A stretch of 64,000 nt of DNA from Streptomyces sp. NBC_01497. Lineage in GTDB: Bacteria; Actinomycetota; Actinomycetes; Streptomycetales; Streptomycetaceae. The first letter of the stretch is position 1, and the number at the start of each line of letters is the position of its first letter. This document shows, piece after piece, positions 1-8,370 of this stretch. The notes beneath the pieces were generated by a model. That model made no database searches and was not told the origin of the DNA. It worked only from the letters and a program-made list of their open reading frames with translations. The DNA lies in assembly GCF_036250695.1 (NCBI RefSeq), contig NZ_CP109427.1, forward strand, positions 5,084,001 to 5,148,000, read 5' to 3'. Made by a program: the position numbers and the translations under genes.

Positions 1-419
1 ACGGCATGATCTTCGACCGCATCCTGGACCGCGCGGCCCGGGACGCCGGCGTGTCCGCCAGCCGCCACGAGGTGCAGACCGCGCGGCAGCAGGCGGCGGC
101 ACAGTCCGGCGGCGAGAAGCAGCTGCAGGCCTCGCTGCTCCAGCAGGGTGCGCTGACACCCGGTCAGATCGACGAGGCCGTCCGCAGGGACGTCCTCATG
201 TCGAAGCTGGCGGCGGCCGTCGGCGGCGACACCACCACCCCCGCGGGGCAGCAGAAACTGCTCACCGTGCTCACGAAGACGTCGAAGGACCTGCACGTCG
301 ACGTCAACCCGCGCTACGGGACCTGGGACGACGCCAAGGTCGCGCTCGGCTCCACCAGGACCGACTGGATCAAGCAGGTCTCGGGCGACACGCAGGCCCA
401 GGAGCCGTCGGACATGTGA
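1..419 (+). CDS. SurA N-terminal domain-like protein, 3' part only
   Basis: C-terminal part of a protein whose start lies left of the window; the frame is open at base 1. The visible part is a helical region rich in Ala, Gln and Arg, including the stretch LMSKLAAAVG, of the kind seen in SurA-type extracytoplasmic chaperone N-terminal domains. The tail contains NPRYGTWD, which I recall from streptomycete lipoproteins that carry only this domain and no parvulin isomerase domain. The stop lies 48 bases before the mazG start on the same strand. Signal peptide and lipobox cannot be checked here. Family assignment is by resemblance only. Confidence 0.7.
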   Translation, partial: GMIFDRILDRAARDAGVSASRHEVQTARQQAAAQSGGEKQLQASLLQQGALTPGQIDEAVRRDVLMSKLAAAVGGDTTTPAGQQKLLTVLTKTSKDLHVDVNPRYGTWDDAKVALGSTRTDWIKQVSGDTQAQEPSDM

Positions 420-467
420 CGCGCACGCATGAGGGGTCGGTGGCCCGCTGCGGGTAAGTTCGGAAGG

Positions 468-1475
468 GTGACGGAGAAGACCACCACCCAGCCGGCCGCG
501 GGCCGGATCGTCCTGCTCACGGTGAGCCACCGGGTCGCGCCGGGACTGCTGTCCTGGCAGGCGTGGGAGACGCTGCGCACCGCCGACCGCGTGCTGTGCG
601 CCGACCCCCGCCATCCCCAGCTCCCGTACGTGCGGGACGCCGGCGTCACGGTCGAGCCCGCGGTGCCGACGGCGGAGGAACTCGTCGACGCCTGCCCGCC
701 CGGCACGACGCTCGTGGTGATCCCGTCAGCGGCAGGCGACGACACCGACACGGCCCTGACCGACGGTCTCGCCCGCCTCGCCGGCTCCGGCCGTGTCCGG
801 ATGCCGGACCTGGAACTGCTGCCCGGCTCGTACGACCTGCCCGGCGCGCGCCTGCTCGACCTCGTGCAGGTCATGGACCGGATCAGGCGGGAGTGCCCCT
901 GGACGTCGACGCAGACCCACAAGGGCCTCGCGAAGTACGGAATCGAGGAGGCGTACGAACTCGTCGAGGCCATCGAGGACGGTGACGCGGACGAACTGCG
1001 CGAGGAACTCGGGGACGTCCTGCTCCAGGTCGTCTTCCACGCGCGCATCGCCGAGGACGCGCAGGACCCCGACGACACGTTCTCCATCGACGACGTCGCC
1101 GCGACCCTCGTGGAGAAGCTGATCCACCGCCACCCGCACGTCTTCGGTGACGAGAGCGCACACACCCCCGACGACGTGCACGCCCTGTGGGAGCGCACGA
1201 AGGCCGTGGAGAAAGCGCACCGCACCTCCGTCACCGACGGCATCCCCCTGGGCCAGCCCGCCCTGGCCCTCGCGGCGAAACTGTCGAGCCGCGCCAGGTC
1301 GGCCCGCCTGAGCATCGAACTGCCCACCGAGGACAACCCGCTGGGCTACGCCCTGCTCGCCCTGGCCGCCGAGGCGGAGTCCCAGGGCGTCGACCCGGAG
1401 ACCGCCCTGCGCGCGGCTGCCCGCACCTACCGCGACGCGATCAGGGCCACGGAGAAGGCGCGGCGTACCGACTAG
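468..1475 (+). CDS. mazG: MazG family nucleoside triphosphate pyrophosphohydrolase
   Basis: Predicted all-alpha NTP pyrophosphohydrolase of the cytosol, expected to hydrolyse (d)NTPs to NMP plus pyrophosphate as a nucleotide-pool cleaner. The MazG core is clear: RRECPWTSTQTHKGL, then EEAYELVEAI and EELGDVLLQVVFHARI, which supply the EXXE and EXXD metal ligands. About 125 N-terminal residues (LLTVSHRVAPGLLSWQAW onward) precede the core, as is usual in actinobacteria. I chose the GTG at 468 over an in-frame ATG at 429. TAAGTT (455-460) lies 7 bases upstream of 468 and fits a -10 box for a leaderless transcript, and no good ribosome site serves 429. The stop overlaps the convergent SMI1 gene end by 4 bases. 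Confidence 0.9.
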   Translation: MTEKTTTQPAAGRIVLLTVSHRVAPGLLSWQAWETLRTADRVLCADPRHPQLPYVRDAGVTVEPAVPTAEELVDACPPGTTLVVIPSAAGDDTDTALTDGLARLAGSGRVRMPDLELLPGSYDLPGARLLDLVQVMDRIRRECPWTSTQTHKGLAKYGIEEAYELVEAIEDGDADELREELGDVLLQVVFHARIAEDAQDPDDTFSIDDVAATLVEKLIHRHPHVFGDESAHTPDDVHALWERTKAVEKAHRTSVTDGIPLGQPALALAAKLSSRARSARLSIELPTEDNPLGYALLALAAEAESQGVDPETALRAAARTYRDAIRATEKARRTD

Positions 1476-2062
1476 TCCTCGTCCCCGGCGAGCGTGATCA
1501 TCAAATCCCTGCTGGCGTCAAGCAGTTCGGCGAAGCCCGGGTGATCGGTGGCCTCCCCGTACTTGGGCGCGAACTCGTGGGCGGCCCACTCGCCGTCCGG
1601 GCCGGTCGCGGCGGGATCGAGCAGCCAGAGATCTTCGCCTTCGGCGATCACCAGGGCGCGCCCGAACAGCGCCGACAGCTCACCCGGTTCGCCGACCTCC
1701 TCGTCCACTTCCGTGTAGATCTCGATCAGGTGGGCGCCCCTGTCGGTGTTCCGCAGCCAGTCGATCCCGGCGCACGGCCCGATCTCGTCGATCCACCCGC
1801 CGACGCCCTGCCAGCCGTCGGTGACGCTCAGGAAGGTCCGCAGACTCGGCGGGAGGCGGGTACCCAGGCGTTGTTCGGTCGCCGTGAGGGTCTCCTCGTC
1901 CGCCGGCTCGGCGCCCAGCCAGTGGGTCTCGATCTGCTCAGCGGTCAGACGCGGGCGCACGTACTCGTTCGCGGTCCGCACGAACACCCCGCCGTACTCG
2001 ACGAGGTAGCCCCTCCACTCCTCGGCGGTTCGTGGCACATCTGTGACCGGTATGGACGTCAT
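1472..2062 (-). CDS. SMI1/KNR4 family protein
   Basis: 196-residue cytosolic protein. The core (EEWRGYLVEYGG, then TATEQRLGTRLPPSLRTFLSVTDGW) matches the SMI1/KNR4 fold, where the LP.S...FL...NG-type motif is diagnostic. In bacteria this superfamily often supplies immunity proteins against contact-dependent toxins, but no toxin gene is adjacent, so the role is unknown. The start at 2062 (MTSIPVTDV) follows a GAAGAGG ribosome site. The frame stays open 246 bases further upstream, but that part is Arg/Gly-rich and does not look coding. Convergent with mazG and overlapping its last 4 bases. Confidence 0.82.
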   Translation of the reverse strand: MTSIPVTDVPRTAEEWRGYLVEYGGVFVRTANEYVRPRLTAEQIETHWLGAEPADEETLTATEQRLGTRLPPSLRTFLSVTDGWQGVGGWIDEIGPCAGIDWLRNTDRGAHLIEIYTEVDEEVGEPGELSALFGRALVIAEGEDLWLLDPAATGPDGEWAAHEFAPKYGEATDHPGFAELLDASRDLMITLAGDED

Positions 2063-2168
2063 GTCAGCGTTCCTCTTCTCCGGAAGGTTCCGCGCACCAT
2101 TGTGGACCGGCCGCGGAACCGGTCGGCTCCCTGGGCAACGCACGCGGGGAACCGGCCAGTTGGCGCCG

Positions 2169-2744
2169 TCAGCGCGCCGGAGCGACCCGGATCTCCACGA
2201 CCCTGCCCCGTCCGCGCAGGCGCAACGGGCCCGTACCGTCCTGCCGTACGCAGTCCAGGCGCCCCGGCGGAGCCGCACGTCCGTCGTCCCCGCCCAGGGC
2301 GATACCACCGTCGACGGGCAGCACGAGCAGGGTCTCGTCGCTCGCGCAGTCCAGATCGAGGACGCCGGCGACGCCGACGACCCGCACCCGCCCCGCCGTA
2401 CGGCCCCGGCGCGTCATCAGGTTCAGGTCGCGCGCGGGGCCGCCCGGAAGGCGGCAGGCCGTTATGGCGTCCCCCGGGAACGCGAACGGCTCCAGGGGCG
2501 CGAGCCGGTGCTCCACGCCGTCCACGCTCAGCACCATGCCGTCGCCGTCGACCAGCGTGATCACCCGGTCCACCCCCGGGAAGGCGGAGAACGGCCCCTC
2601 GAAGGCCACGTCCGCGACACTCACCCGCCAGTCGAAACCATCCCCGTCGGCGGACGGGCAAGCGGCGACCTCCAGCGTGGTCCCGCCGCCGTTCTTCCAC
2701 GGCACCCTGCGGTACTCGCCCTCCCGCAGCACTGCGGTCCCCAT
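2169..2744 (-). CDS. HutD/Ves family cupin protein
   Basis: 191 residues. The opening Y-R-x-V-P-W-K-N-G-G-G-T-T-L-E-V segment is the hallmark of the HutD/Ves family, double-stranded beta-helix (bicupin) proteins. HutD genes accompany histidine-utilisation operons in many proteobacteria, but the biochemical role is unsettled and Ves of E. coli is not tied to hut. Here it is a lone gene about 46 kb from the hut operon of the same window, so a link to histidine breakdown is only a guess. It is divergent from the XRE regulator gene at 2815, with about 70 bases between the starts. Confidence 0.85.
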   Translation of the reverse strand: MGTAVLREGEYRRVPWKNGGGTTLEVAACPSADGDGFDWRVSVADVAFEGPFSAFPGVDRVITLVDGDGMVLSVDGVEHRLAPLEPFAFPGDAITACRLPGGPARDLNLMTRRGRTAGRVRVVGVAGVLDLDCASDETLLVLPVDGGIALGGDDGRAAPPGRLDCVRQDGTGPLRLRGRGRVVEIRVAPAR

Positions 2745-2814
2745 GCCGGTGATCCCTTCCCTCGCGTGCGCCGGACCAGCATACGAAGCACGTGGCGAGG
2801 CTTACGGTGGGGCC

Positions 2815-3999
2815 ATGGCGTCAGAAGGCGGAGAGCACCTTGGTGAGAAGCTGCGGCGGCTGCGGCGCCTGGCCAAACTGACCCAGGAGGAACTCGCCGA
2901 ACGCTCCGGTGTGTCCGTCGACGTCATCCGTCGGCTGGAGCAGCGCCGCAAGCACTCCGCGCGGCTGCCGACCCTGCACGCGCTGGCGGCGGGCCTCGGC
3001 GTCGAGCTGACGTCCCTGCTCGGCGACCCGCCCGGCGTGGCGTCCAACGGGGAGGCGGACGCCCCGCAGTTCGTCGCGGTGCGGCGCGCCATCATGCCGC
3101 CCCTGTTCGCGGCCCCGCCCGACGGGCCACTCGTACCGGACCTGCGCGAACGGATCGCCGAGGCCTGGACCCTGTACCACGACGCCGAGTTCGAGCGGCT
3201 GATGTCCGTCCTTCCCGAACTGATCGGTGCGGCGCGCCGCGCGGCGGACCCGGTCGCCCTGTGCAAGGCACTCCAGCTGGGCGGGCACCTCGCCGTCCGG
3301 ATGGGCAAGACCGACCTCGCGCTCGCGAGCCTGGAGCGCGCCATGACGGCGGCGGAAGAGGCCGCGTCCTGCGACCCGCTGCTCGCGTTGATGATCGTCA
3401 ACTCCGTCGCCTGGACCTACCAGCGGCAGGGGCGCCTGGACGACGCCCGGGACGTGGCCCTGCACGCGGCCGAGTCGATGGAGCGGGGCCTCCAGATCAC
3501 CGCCGAGGCGGTCAAGGTACGGGGCGGCCTGCTGATGTCCGCCGCCACGAGCTACGCGCGCGGCGGCGACTACGAGCGGGCGGACGAGATGATGCGCGCC
3601 GCCGAAGCGGCCGCGCAACGGCTCAAGGACCTCCCGGCCGCCGAGGACAACCGGATGGTCTCCGTCTTCAGTACGTCGTCGGTGCGCATCGAACGCGTGC
3701 GGCTCGCCGTCCAGTTCGGCCGCCCCGAGGACGCCCTCGACCTCGCGCGCGGCATGCGCCTCGCCAAGGACACCCCGCCCTCCTGGCGCACCTGGCTGCT
3801 GCTGGACGTGGCCCGCGCGCACACGGACCTCGGTGATGCCGACGGCGCGGTGAAGACCCTGGAGTCACTGCGCCGTGTGGCACCGACCTGGATGCGCCAC
3901 CACACGCTGGCGGTGGCGATCGTCGAAGACCTGTGGGAACTGCCCAATCGACCTGCGGGGCTGAGGGCGCTGGCGGAGTTCCTGGGGGTCGCCGCTTAG
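2815..3999 (+). CDS. XRE family regulator with TPR-like C-terminal domain
   Basis: 394 residues. Residues about 8-70 form an XRE helix-turn-helix (KLTQEELAERSGVSVDVIRRLE), followed by a helical repeat region with TPR-like pairs (ALCKALQLGGHLAVRMGKTD, then MIVNSVAWTYQRQGR). This layout is common in streptomycete regulators that sense peptides or partner proteins through the repeats. The ATG at 2815 has no ribosome site, but TACGGT (2803-2808) lies 6 bases upstream, the spacing expected for a leaderless transcript. It is divergent from the HutD/Ves gene, so the short shared spacer is the obvious place for its operator. Target genes are unknown. Confidence 0.86.
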   Translation: MASEGGEHLGEKLRRLRRLAKLTQEELAERSGVSVDVIRRLEQRRKHSARLPTLHALAAGLGVELTSLLGDPPGVASNGEADAPQFVAVRRAIMPPLFAAPPDGPLVPDLRERIAEAWTLYHDAEFERLMSVLPELIGAARRAADPVALCKALQLGGHLAVRMGKTDLALASLERAMTAAEEAASCDPLLALMIVNSVAWTYQRQGRLDDARDVALHAAESMERGLQITAEAVKVRGGLLMSAATSYARGGDYERADEMMRAAEAAAQRLKDLPAAEDNRMVSVFSTSSVRIERVRLAVQFGRPEDALDLARGMRLAKDTPPSWRTWLLLDVARAHTDLGDADGAVKTLESLRRVAPTWMRHHTLAVAIVEDLWELPNRPAGLRALAEFLGVAA

Positions 4000-4126
4000 C
4001 GTGCGAAAAGCAGGACGCTCCGTCCCTGTGCGTGCGCGGACCGTAACGACAGCCTGGTTGTGACGGGTGGCGGGCCTCGTGTTCGGTCCCCGGACCCCAC
4101 TCCACAACGGACGAGGTGAGCAGGGC

Positions 4127-4456
4127 ATGAGCGGAAGTGATGCCAGGAAGTTCCTGGCCGGGTTGACGAGTCGGTTCGGCGCCGACGGGATCCTCGTGGT
4201 CCGCACGGCAGGAGCCGGGGAATCCGCCGACGGCGCGGAGCCCGCTCCGGGCGACGGTCTGAAATGGCCCCCGTGCCGTTGCGGGCAGGCAGTTTGCCCC
4301 GATCGCGGGCTGGACGACGAAGTGACGGCCCCGGAGGGCGCGGAGACCCGGAGCGAGACCGGCGCCGTGCGGCGAGCCGACGCGTTGCCGGACGCGGACC
4401 GGCTGCGCTCGCGGCTCGCGGAGCGAAACCGGTACAGCAGCCGTGGCGGGCTGTGA
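4127..4456 (+). CDS. Hypothetical protein with CxC...C motif
   Basis: 109 residues, function not recognised. Start 4127 (MSGSDARKFLAGL) follows a GAGGTGAG ribosome site. The protein begins with a helix-like segment, passes through an Ala/Gly/Asp-rich linker, and has a compact cysteine cluster PPCRCGQAVCPD near residue 50 that could bind a metal. The C terminus is charged (DADRLRSRLAERNRY). Third positions are GC-rich but less extreme than in neighbouring genes. It stands alone between the XRE regulator and the P450. A small expressed protein and a decayed remnant are both possible. Confidence 0.5.
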   Translation: MSGSDARKFLAGLTSRFGADGILVVRTAGAGESADGAEPAPGDGLKWPPCRCGQAVCPDRGLDDEVTAPEGAETRSETGAVRRADALPDADRLRSRLAERNRYSSRGGL

Positions 4457-4511
4457 GTGGCCGCGCCGTACGCCGGAGGCCCCAGCAATCAGGTCCCGCC
4501 CGGTGACGGTG

Positions 4512-4862
4512 CGTCCCCTATATACGCGCACCTTTGCGGGCGCGTGCGGAAGGGGGCAAGGGCAGGCAACCGGGCGGCGCCGCTGGATGTGTGGCGTCCG
4601 CCGGGCGCGGATGCCCCTGGTCGGTGCCGTCGGATTCTCGACTCCAACGCCCCTTGGAGGATCACCGTTCCCCGGGTCCCTGGCTGCGAGCGGCAGCGCC
4701 CCCGGCTGCCCCCGCCCGCGCCCCCGGCGGCCCGCGCCGGGGCACTTCCGCGCGCTCCGGCGTGACGTGCCGCGGAGCCTTCGCGTGCTCCGGCGGTCCG
4801 GGGCGAGGCGTGTACGCGCCGGGGCGTGCAGGGCTTTCGCACCGGTGTGTATATAGGGGACG
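4512..4862. repeat. 14-bp perfect inverted repeat with arms 323 bp apart
   Basis: Left arm CGTCCCCTATATAC at 4512-4525, right arm GTATATAGGGGACG at 4849-4862, identical over 14 of 14 positions in inverted orientation. The AT-rich TATATA cores stand out in a region of about 75 percent GC. The right arm lies about 30 bases upstream of the likely P450 -10 box. Possible readings are two operator sites allowing DNA looping, or the ends of a small non-autonomous element. No target duplication is visible outside the arms. Confidence 0.7.
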
Positions 4863-4890
4863 GGCGTGCGCCGCCGGAGGGCGTGCGCCG

Positions 4891-4896
4891 TACCGT
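4891..4896 (+). promoter_or_regulatory. Putative -10 box for leaderless P450 transcript
   Basis: TACCGT lies 6 bases upstream of the P450 ATG at 4903, with no ribosome site between. This spacing is characteristic of leaderless actinobacterial transcripts. No convincing -35 is seen. Confidence 0.4.
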
Positions 4897-4902
4897 TCAG
4901 GC

Positions 4903-6150
4903 ATGTCCGATGCCGCTTCACCGTCCCCCGAACTCTTCTCCTGGGAGTTCGCCTCCGACCCGTACCCCGCGTACGCCTGGCTGCGCGAGCACGAGCCCGT
5001 GCGGTGGACGCGGTTGCCCAGCGGGGTGGAGGCGTGGCTCGTGACGCGGTACGCGGACGCCCGCGTGGCGCTCGCGGAGACCCGGCTGTCGAAGAACCCG
5101 GTGCACCATTCCGAGCCGGCGCACGCCCGGGGCAAGACCGGGATCCCGGGGGAGCGGGGCGCGGATCTGATGACGCATCTGCTGAACATCGACCCGCCGG
5201 ACCACACCCGGCTGCGCCGGCTCGTCTCGAAGGCGTTCACCCCTCGCCGGGTGGCCGAGTTCGCGCCCCGCGTGCAGGAGCTGTCCGACCAGCTCATCGA
5301 CCGGTTCGCGGCCACCGGGTCCGCCGACCTCATCCATGATTTCGCGTTCCCGCTGCCGATCTACGCGATCTGCGACCTCCTCGGCGTGCCCCCCGAGGAC
5401 CAGGACGACTTCCGGGACTGGGCGGGCATGATGATCCGCCACGGGGGCGGGCCGCGCGGCGGCGTCGCACGGGCCGTAAAGAAGATCAGGGCGTACCTCG
5501 CGGACCTGATCCACCGCAAACGGCAGGCGCTCGGCGACGACCTCATCTCCGGCCTCATCCGCGCCAGCGACCACGAGGAGAGCCTGACGGAGAACGAAGT
5601 GGCCGCGATGTGCTTCGTGTTGCTTTTCGCCGGATTCGAGACGACAGTGAACTTGATCGGCAATGGGGTGTTCGCCCTGTTGCGCAACCCCGGGCAGCGG
5701 GCCGTGCTCCAGGACGCGCTGCGCGCGGGCGACGAGTCGCCGCTCGCCACGGGCATCGAGGAACTGCTGCGGTACGACGGCCCTGTTGAGCTCGCCACCT
5801 GGCGTTACGCCACCGAGCCGCTGACGATCGGCGGCCGGTCCATCGCCACCGGGGACCCGGTTCTCGTGGTGCTCGCCGCGGCGAACCGCGACCCCGAGCG
5901 GTTCGCCGCGCCCGACACCCTCGACCTCGGCCGGCGTGACAATCAACACCTCGGCTACGGCCACGGAATCCACTACTGTCTCGGCGCACCGCTCGCCCGC
6001 CTCGAAGGGCGCACGGCGCTCGTGTCGCTGCTGACGCGCTTGCCCGATCTGCGGCTTGCGGCCGATCCGGCCGAATTGCGGTGGCGTGGTGGTCTCATCA
6101 TGCGGGGTCTGCGCACGCTTCCGGTCCGCTTCGCACCCCTGCGTGACTGA
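4903..6150 (+). CDS. Cytochrome P450
   Basis: 415-residue soluble class I bacterial P450, a haem-thiolate monooxygenase needing ferredoxin and ferredoxin reductase; neither partner is encoded nearby. Visible motifs: the I-helix A/G-G-x-x-T as AGFETT (residues 243-248), K-helix ExxR as ELLR (287-290) and the haem pocket GYGHGIHYCLG with ligand Cys359. The usual Phe at the start of the haem loop is replaced by Leu. Length and motifs fit the CYP107-like group. The substrate is unknown, and it stands alone rather than in a biosynthetic cluster. The start at 4903 agrees with the family N terminus (FSWEFASDPYPAYAWLREHEPV). Confidence 0.93.
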   Translation: MSDAASPSPELFSWEFASDPYPAYAWLREHEPVRWTRLPSGVEAWLVTRYADARVALAETRLSKNPVHHSEPAHARGKTGIPGERGADLMTHLLNIDPPDHTRLRRLVSKAFTPRRVAEFAPRVQELSDQLIDRFAATGSADLIHDFAFPLPIYAICDLLGVPPEDQDDFRDWAGMMIRHGGGPRGGVARAVKKIRAYLADLIHRKRQALGDDLISGLIRASDHEESLTENEVAAMCFVLLFAGFETTVNLIGNGVFALLRNPGQRAVLQDALRAGDESPLATGIEELLRYDGPVELATWRYATEPLTIGGRSIATGDPVLVVLAAANRDPERFAAPDTLDLGRRDNQHLGYGHGIHYCLGAPLARLEGRTALVSLLTRLPDLRLAADPAELRWRGGLIMRGLRTLPVRFAPLRD

Positions 6151-6196
6151 GGTCGTATCAACTCTGTGATATTCGCGTGATCTCCGCTGCACCGAC

Positions 6197-6226
6197 TTGT
6201 GACAAGCGTTCGACTGACGCTACGTT
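6197..6226 (+). promoter_or_regulatory. Putative promoter of the first rpf gene
   Basis: TTGTGA (6197-6202) and TACGTT (6221-6226) are separated by 18 bases, about 105 bases upstream of the ATG at 6332. Just downstream is the imperfect palindrome TCACCGGTCACAGGTGA. No ydaO riboswitch motif is visible here, unlike upstream of the second rpf gene. Confidence 0.35.
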
Positions 6227-6331
6227 TCCGAGCGACTCACCGGTCACAGGTGACGTGTACAGCCCCAGGGCCGTGAGTCGCTTCGCGCGTCGCGCATTCC
6301 ATGCGTGACCACGTAAACGGAAGGTAATCGC

Positions 6332-7822
6332 ATGTCCGGGAACGGTCGACACCGTCGCCCCCGCCAGGCGCCCGCCATCGTCGTGGCCGCAGGGGTGACC
6401 GGTTCCGCCATCGCCATTCCGCTGCTCGGCGCCGCGAGCGCGCACGCGGCGGACGCTTCCACTTGGGACAAGGTCGCCGCCTGCGAGAGCGGCGGACAGT
6501 GGAGCGCCAACCTCAGCAACGGCTACTTCGGCGGCCTCCAGATCACTCAGGACACCTGGGACCAGTTCGGCGGCAGCGACTACGCCGCCCGTCCCGACCT
6601 GGCCACCAAGTCCCAGCAGATCGCGGTGGCGGAGAAGATCCTCGCGGGGCAGGGCCCCCAGACCTGGGCGAGCTGTGCGGACTCGGCCGGTCTGCCGCAA
6701 TCCAAGCCGGCGCCGAGCTCTGACGGGAGCGGCACCGACGGCGGGGGTCTGGGCGCTGTCCTGGGCGGCCTGCTCGGCGGCTCGCACGGTTCGGGCGGCT
6801 CCGCCGCGACGAACCCGTCCGGCACCCCGGCGACGACGGGCGGCACGGCCACCCCCGACCCGTCCGGAAGTTCCCAGACGTCCGGTGGCACGGCGACGGG
6901 GGACGACGGCACGAGCGGTACGCCGAACCCGTCCGCGAGCCCCTCGGGCTCCGCGTCGCCGGGTGTCTCCGGCTCGGGGCACGGCAAGGCGGGCGGCGGC
7001 ACCTCCGCGAGGGGCGGCAAGCACCGCGCCGCGACGCCGGGCACCGCGCCCTCCACCGACGACGGGGGTTTCCCGCTCAGCGTGAGCCGCGACAACAGCG
7101 GCGGTCTCGCGTCCGGCTCGGAGACGAGCGGCGCGGGTTCCATCGGCAACTCCGACCTGCCGGGTGTCGTACCGGACTCGGGCGCGACGCCCGTCATCCA
7201 CATCCCCTTCGCGCCGCACTACTCCGGCACGCACGCCGGGGGCGCCTCGCGTTCGCTGTTCCAGTTCCCGGACGAGGTCACCTGGACCTCTCCCGACGCG
7301 GCGCCGGCCGGCGCCGCCGCGCGTGCCACCGCGACTCCCTCGGCCACCGGCACGCCGTCCGGCACGCAGGGCGCTCAGGGTGCCCTGGGCGCCCCGGGTG
7401 GCGTCGGCGCGTCCGGCACGCCGTCGTCGGCGGCCGTGCCCGGCGGGACCGGCGCGCCCGGTACGACGACGGTCACGCCGGCGCCCTCGGGTTCGGCGGT
7501 GACCGGAGGCAAGCACCGTGGCGGCGCCGCGACCGAGGCGTCCCGCACCTCCACCCCGACGTCCGAAACGGACGGTGGGGGTCAGACCGGCCAAACCGGA
7601 CGCCAGGTCGGATCGGGTGACACTTCGTCAGACGCGGGGACCCCGGCGGCGGATTCCGGGGCCCGCTACACCGTCCACGCCGGCGACAGTCTCTCCGGTA
7701 TCGCGGTGGGCCAGCGGGTGGACGGCGGCTGGCAGGCCCTGTACGAGGCGAACAAGGCCGCGCTCGGGTCCGATCCGAACCACATCGTTCCTGGCCAGAG
7801 TCTCAGCCTCCCGGTGGGCTGA
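6332..7822 (+). CDS. rpfC: Resuscitation-promoting factor-like transglycosylase with LysM
   Basis: 496-residue secreted peptidoglycan hydrolase. The signal peptide ends near residue 37 (AASAHA). The Rpf transglycosylase domain follows (about 40-115: TWDKVAACESGGQW with the catalytic Glu, then GYFGGLQITQDTW). A long Gly/Ser/Thr/Pro linker of about 300 residues leads to a C-terminal LysM domain (YTVHAGDSLSGIA... PGQSLSLPVG). Rpf proteins cleave glycan strands to promote spore germination and resuscitation. A GGAAGG ribosome site lies 7 bases before the ATG. The symbol is tentative: two Rpf genes stand side by side, and this one is farther from eno and lacks the riboswitch. Confidence 0.88.
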   Translation: MSGNGRHRRPRQAPAIVVAAGVTGSAIAIPLLGAASAHAADASTWDKVAACESGGQWSANLSNGYFGGLQITQDTWDQFGGSDYAARPDLATKSQQIAVAEKILAGQGPQTWASCADSAGLPQSKPAPSSDGSGTDGGGLGAVLGGLLGGSHGSGGSAATNPSGTPATTGGTATPDPSGSSQTSGGTATGDDGTSGTPNPSASPSGSASPGVSGSGHGKAGGGTSARGGKHRAATPGTAPSTDDGGFPLSVSRDNSGGLASGSETSGAGSIGNSDLPGVVPDSGATPVIHIPFAPHYSGTHAGGASRSLFQFPDEVTWTSPDAAPAGAAARATATPSATGTPSGTQGAQGALGAPGGVGASGTPSSAAVPGGTGAPGTTTVTPAPSGSAVTGGKHRGGAATEASRTSTPTSETDGGGQTGQTGRQVGSGDTSSDAGTPAADSGARYTVHAGDSLSGIAVGQRVDGGWQALYEANKAALGSDPNHIVPGQSLSLPVG

Positions 7823-7844
7823 CGCCTCAGGCGAAGCGGGGACG

Positions 7845-7878
7845 GCGCACGGGTGGCCACGAAGTGGCCCCCGTGCGC
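7845..7878 (+). terminator. Hairpin terminator after the first rpf gene
   Basis: A stem of about 15 bp with one bulged T (GCGCACGGG-T-GGCCAC against GTGGCCCCCGTGCGC) around a GAA loop, 22 bases after the stop codon. There is no U-tract, as is usual in Streptomyces. Confidence 0.7.
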
Positions 7879-7915
7879 TGTCAGTTCGGCCCCCTATGTC
7901 CGATTCTGTGAAAAT

Positions 7916-7929
7916 GAGACAAGCGTCTC
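7916..7929. promoter_or_regulatory. Palindrome in the rpfA upstream region
   Basis: GAGAC-aagc-GTCTC is a perfect 5-bp dyad in a locally AT-rich stretch (7895-8070) that probably contains the rpfA promoter. No regulator can be assigned. Confidence 0.25.
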
Positions 7930-8100
7930 TTCGGGTTGTTTGGTCGAAATGGGCCGTCAGATTCGCCTTTTTCAGGGCTCACCTGGGGAAATGCCGCCAC
8001 CCGGGTGAACGCTATGAGTGTTATTACCGGGATGTCCTTCTTTGAAGATCTGACAGTCGTATGTTTACGGTCTTCACCGCTCGCACCGCGGGCCCTGTCG

Positions 8101-8358
8101 ACCGAAACGCCGAATCCTGCCGTCGGTCGACCGGAACAGTCGTCGCGTCAAGCGCCGAAGGCAGGAGCGGGGGACCCAAGGTTCCGCCGCCGGACCGGGA
8201 AGGCTGTCCGTGAAGGACGGCCCAGCGGCCCGGCTTGGGGTTAAGCCGCGAGCGGTACGCACCGCCAGTGCGTACCGCGTGGACCACACACGTGGGCCGA
8301 TCGCGACCGGGCAACTCACTGCGCCCGAACCCGACAGCTGACCTCGCAGGCGTCGGTG
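8101..8358 (+). ncRNA. ydaO-type cyclic di-AMP riboswitch in the rpfA leader
   Basis: The conserved ydaO/yuaA segments occur in the right order: GAATCCTGCC, then GCAGGAGCGGGGGACCCAA (8161-8179), then GGCTTGGGGTTAA (8232-8244), then GGGCAACTCACT and GCCCGAACCCGACAGCTGACC, closing with CTCGCAGGCGTCGG. CCGAAACGCC (8102-8111) can pair with GGCGTCGG (8349-8356) as the closing P1 stem. It ends next to the rpfA ribosome site. This class binds c-di-AMP, and in Streptomyces it is known to switch rpfA off at high ligand. Boundaries are approximate. Confidence 0.92.
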
Positions 8359-8370
8359 AGGAGATGCTTC

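Larger units (their letters stand above)
4457..4902. other. Long GC-rich spacer before the P450 gene
   Basis: 446 bases without a convincing gene; reading frames on both strands here are Arg/Pro/Gly-rich shadows. It holds the two arms of a 14-bp inverted repeat (4512-4525 and 4849-4862), a small hairpin CTCCAA/TTGGAG (4642-4659) and the presumed P450 promoter at its right end. Confidence 0.6.

Noticed and set aside
4512..4862. Insertion sequence
   Set aside because: The inverted arms are short, no transposase is encoded between them and no target duplication is visible.
3668..4921. Long minus-strand open frame across the XRE gene end and the P450 leader
   Set aside because: Arg/Pro/Ala-rich shadow of high-GC sequence; it overlaps the XRE gene and has no family resemblance or ribosome site.
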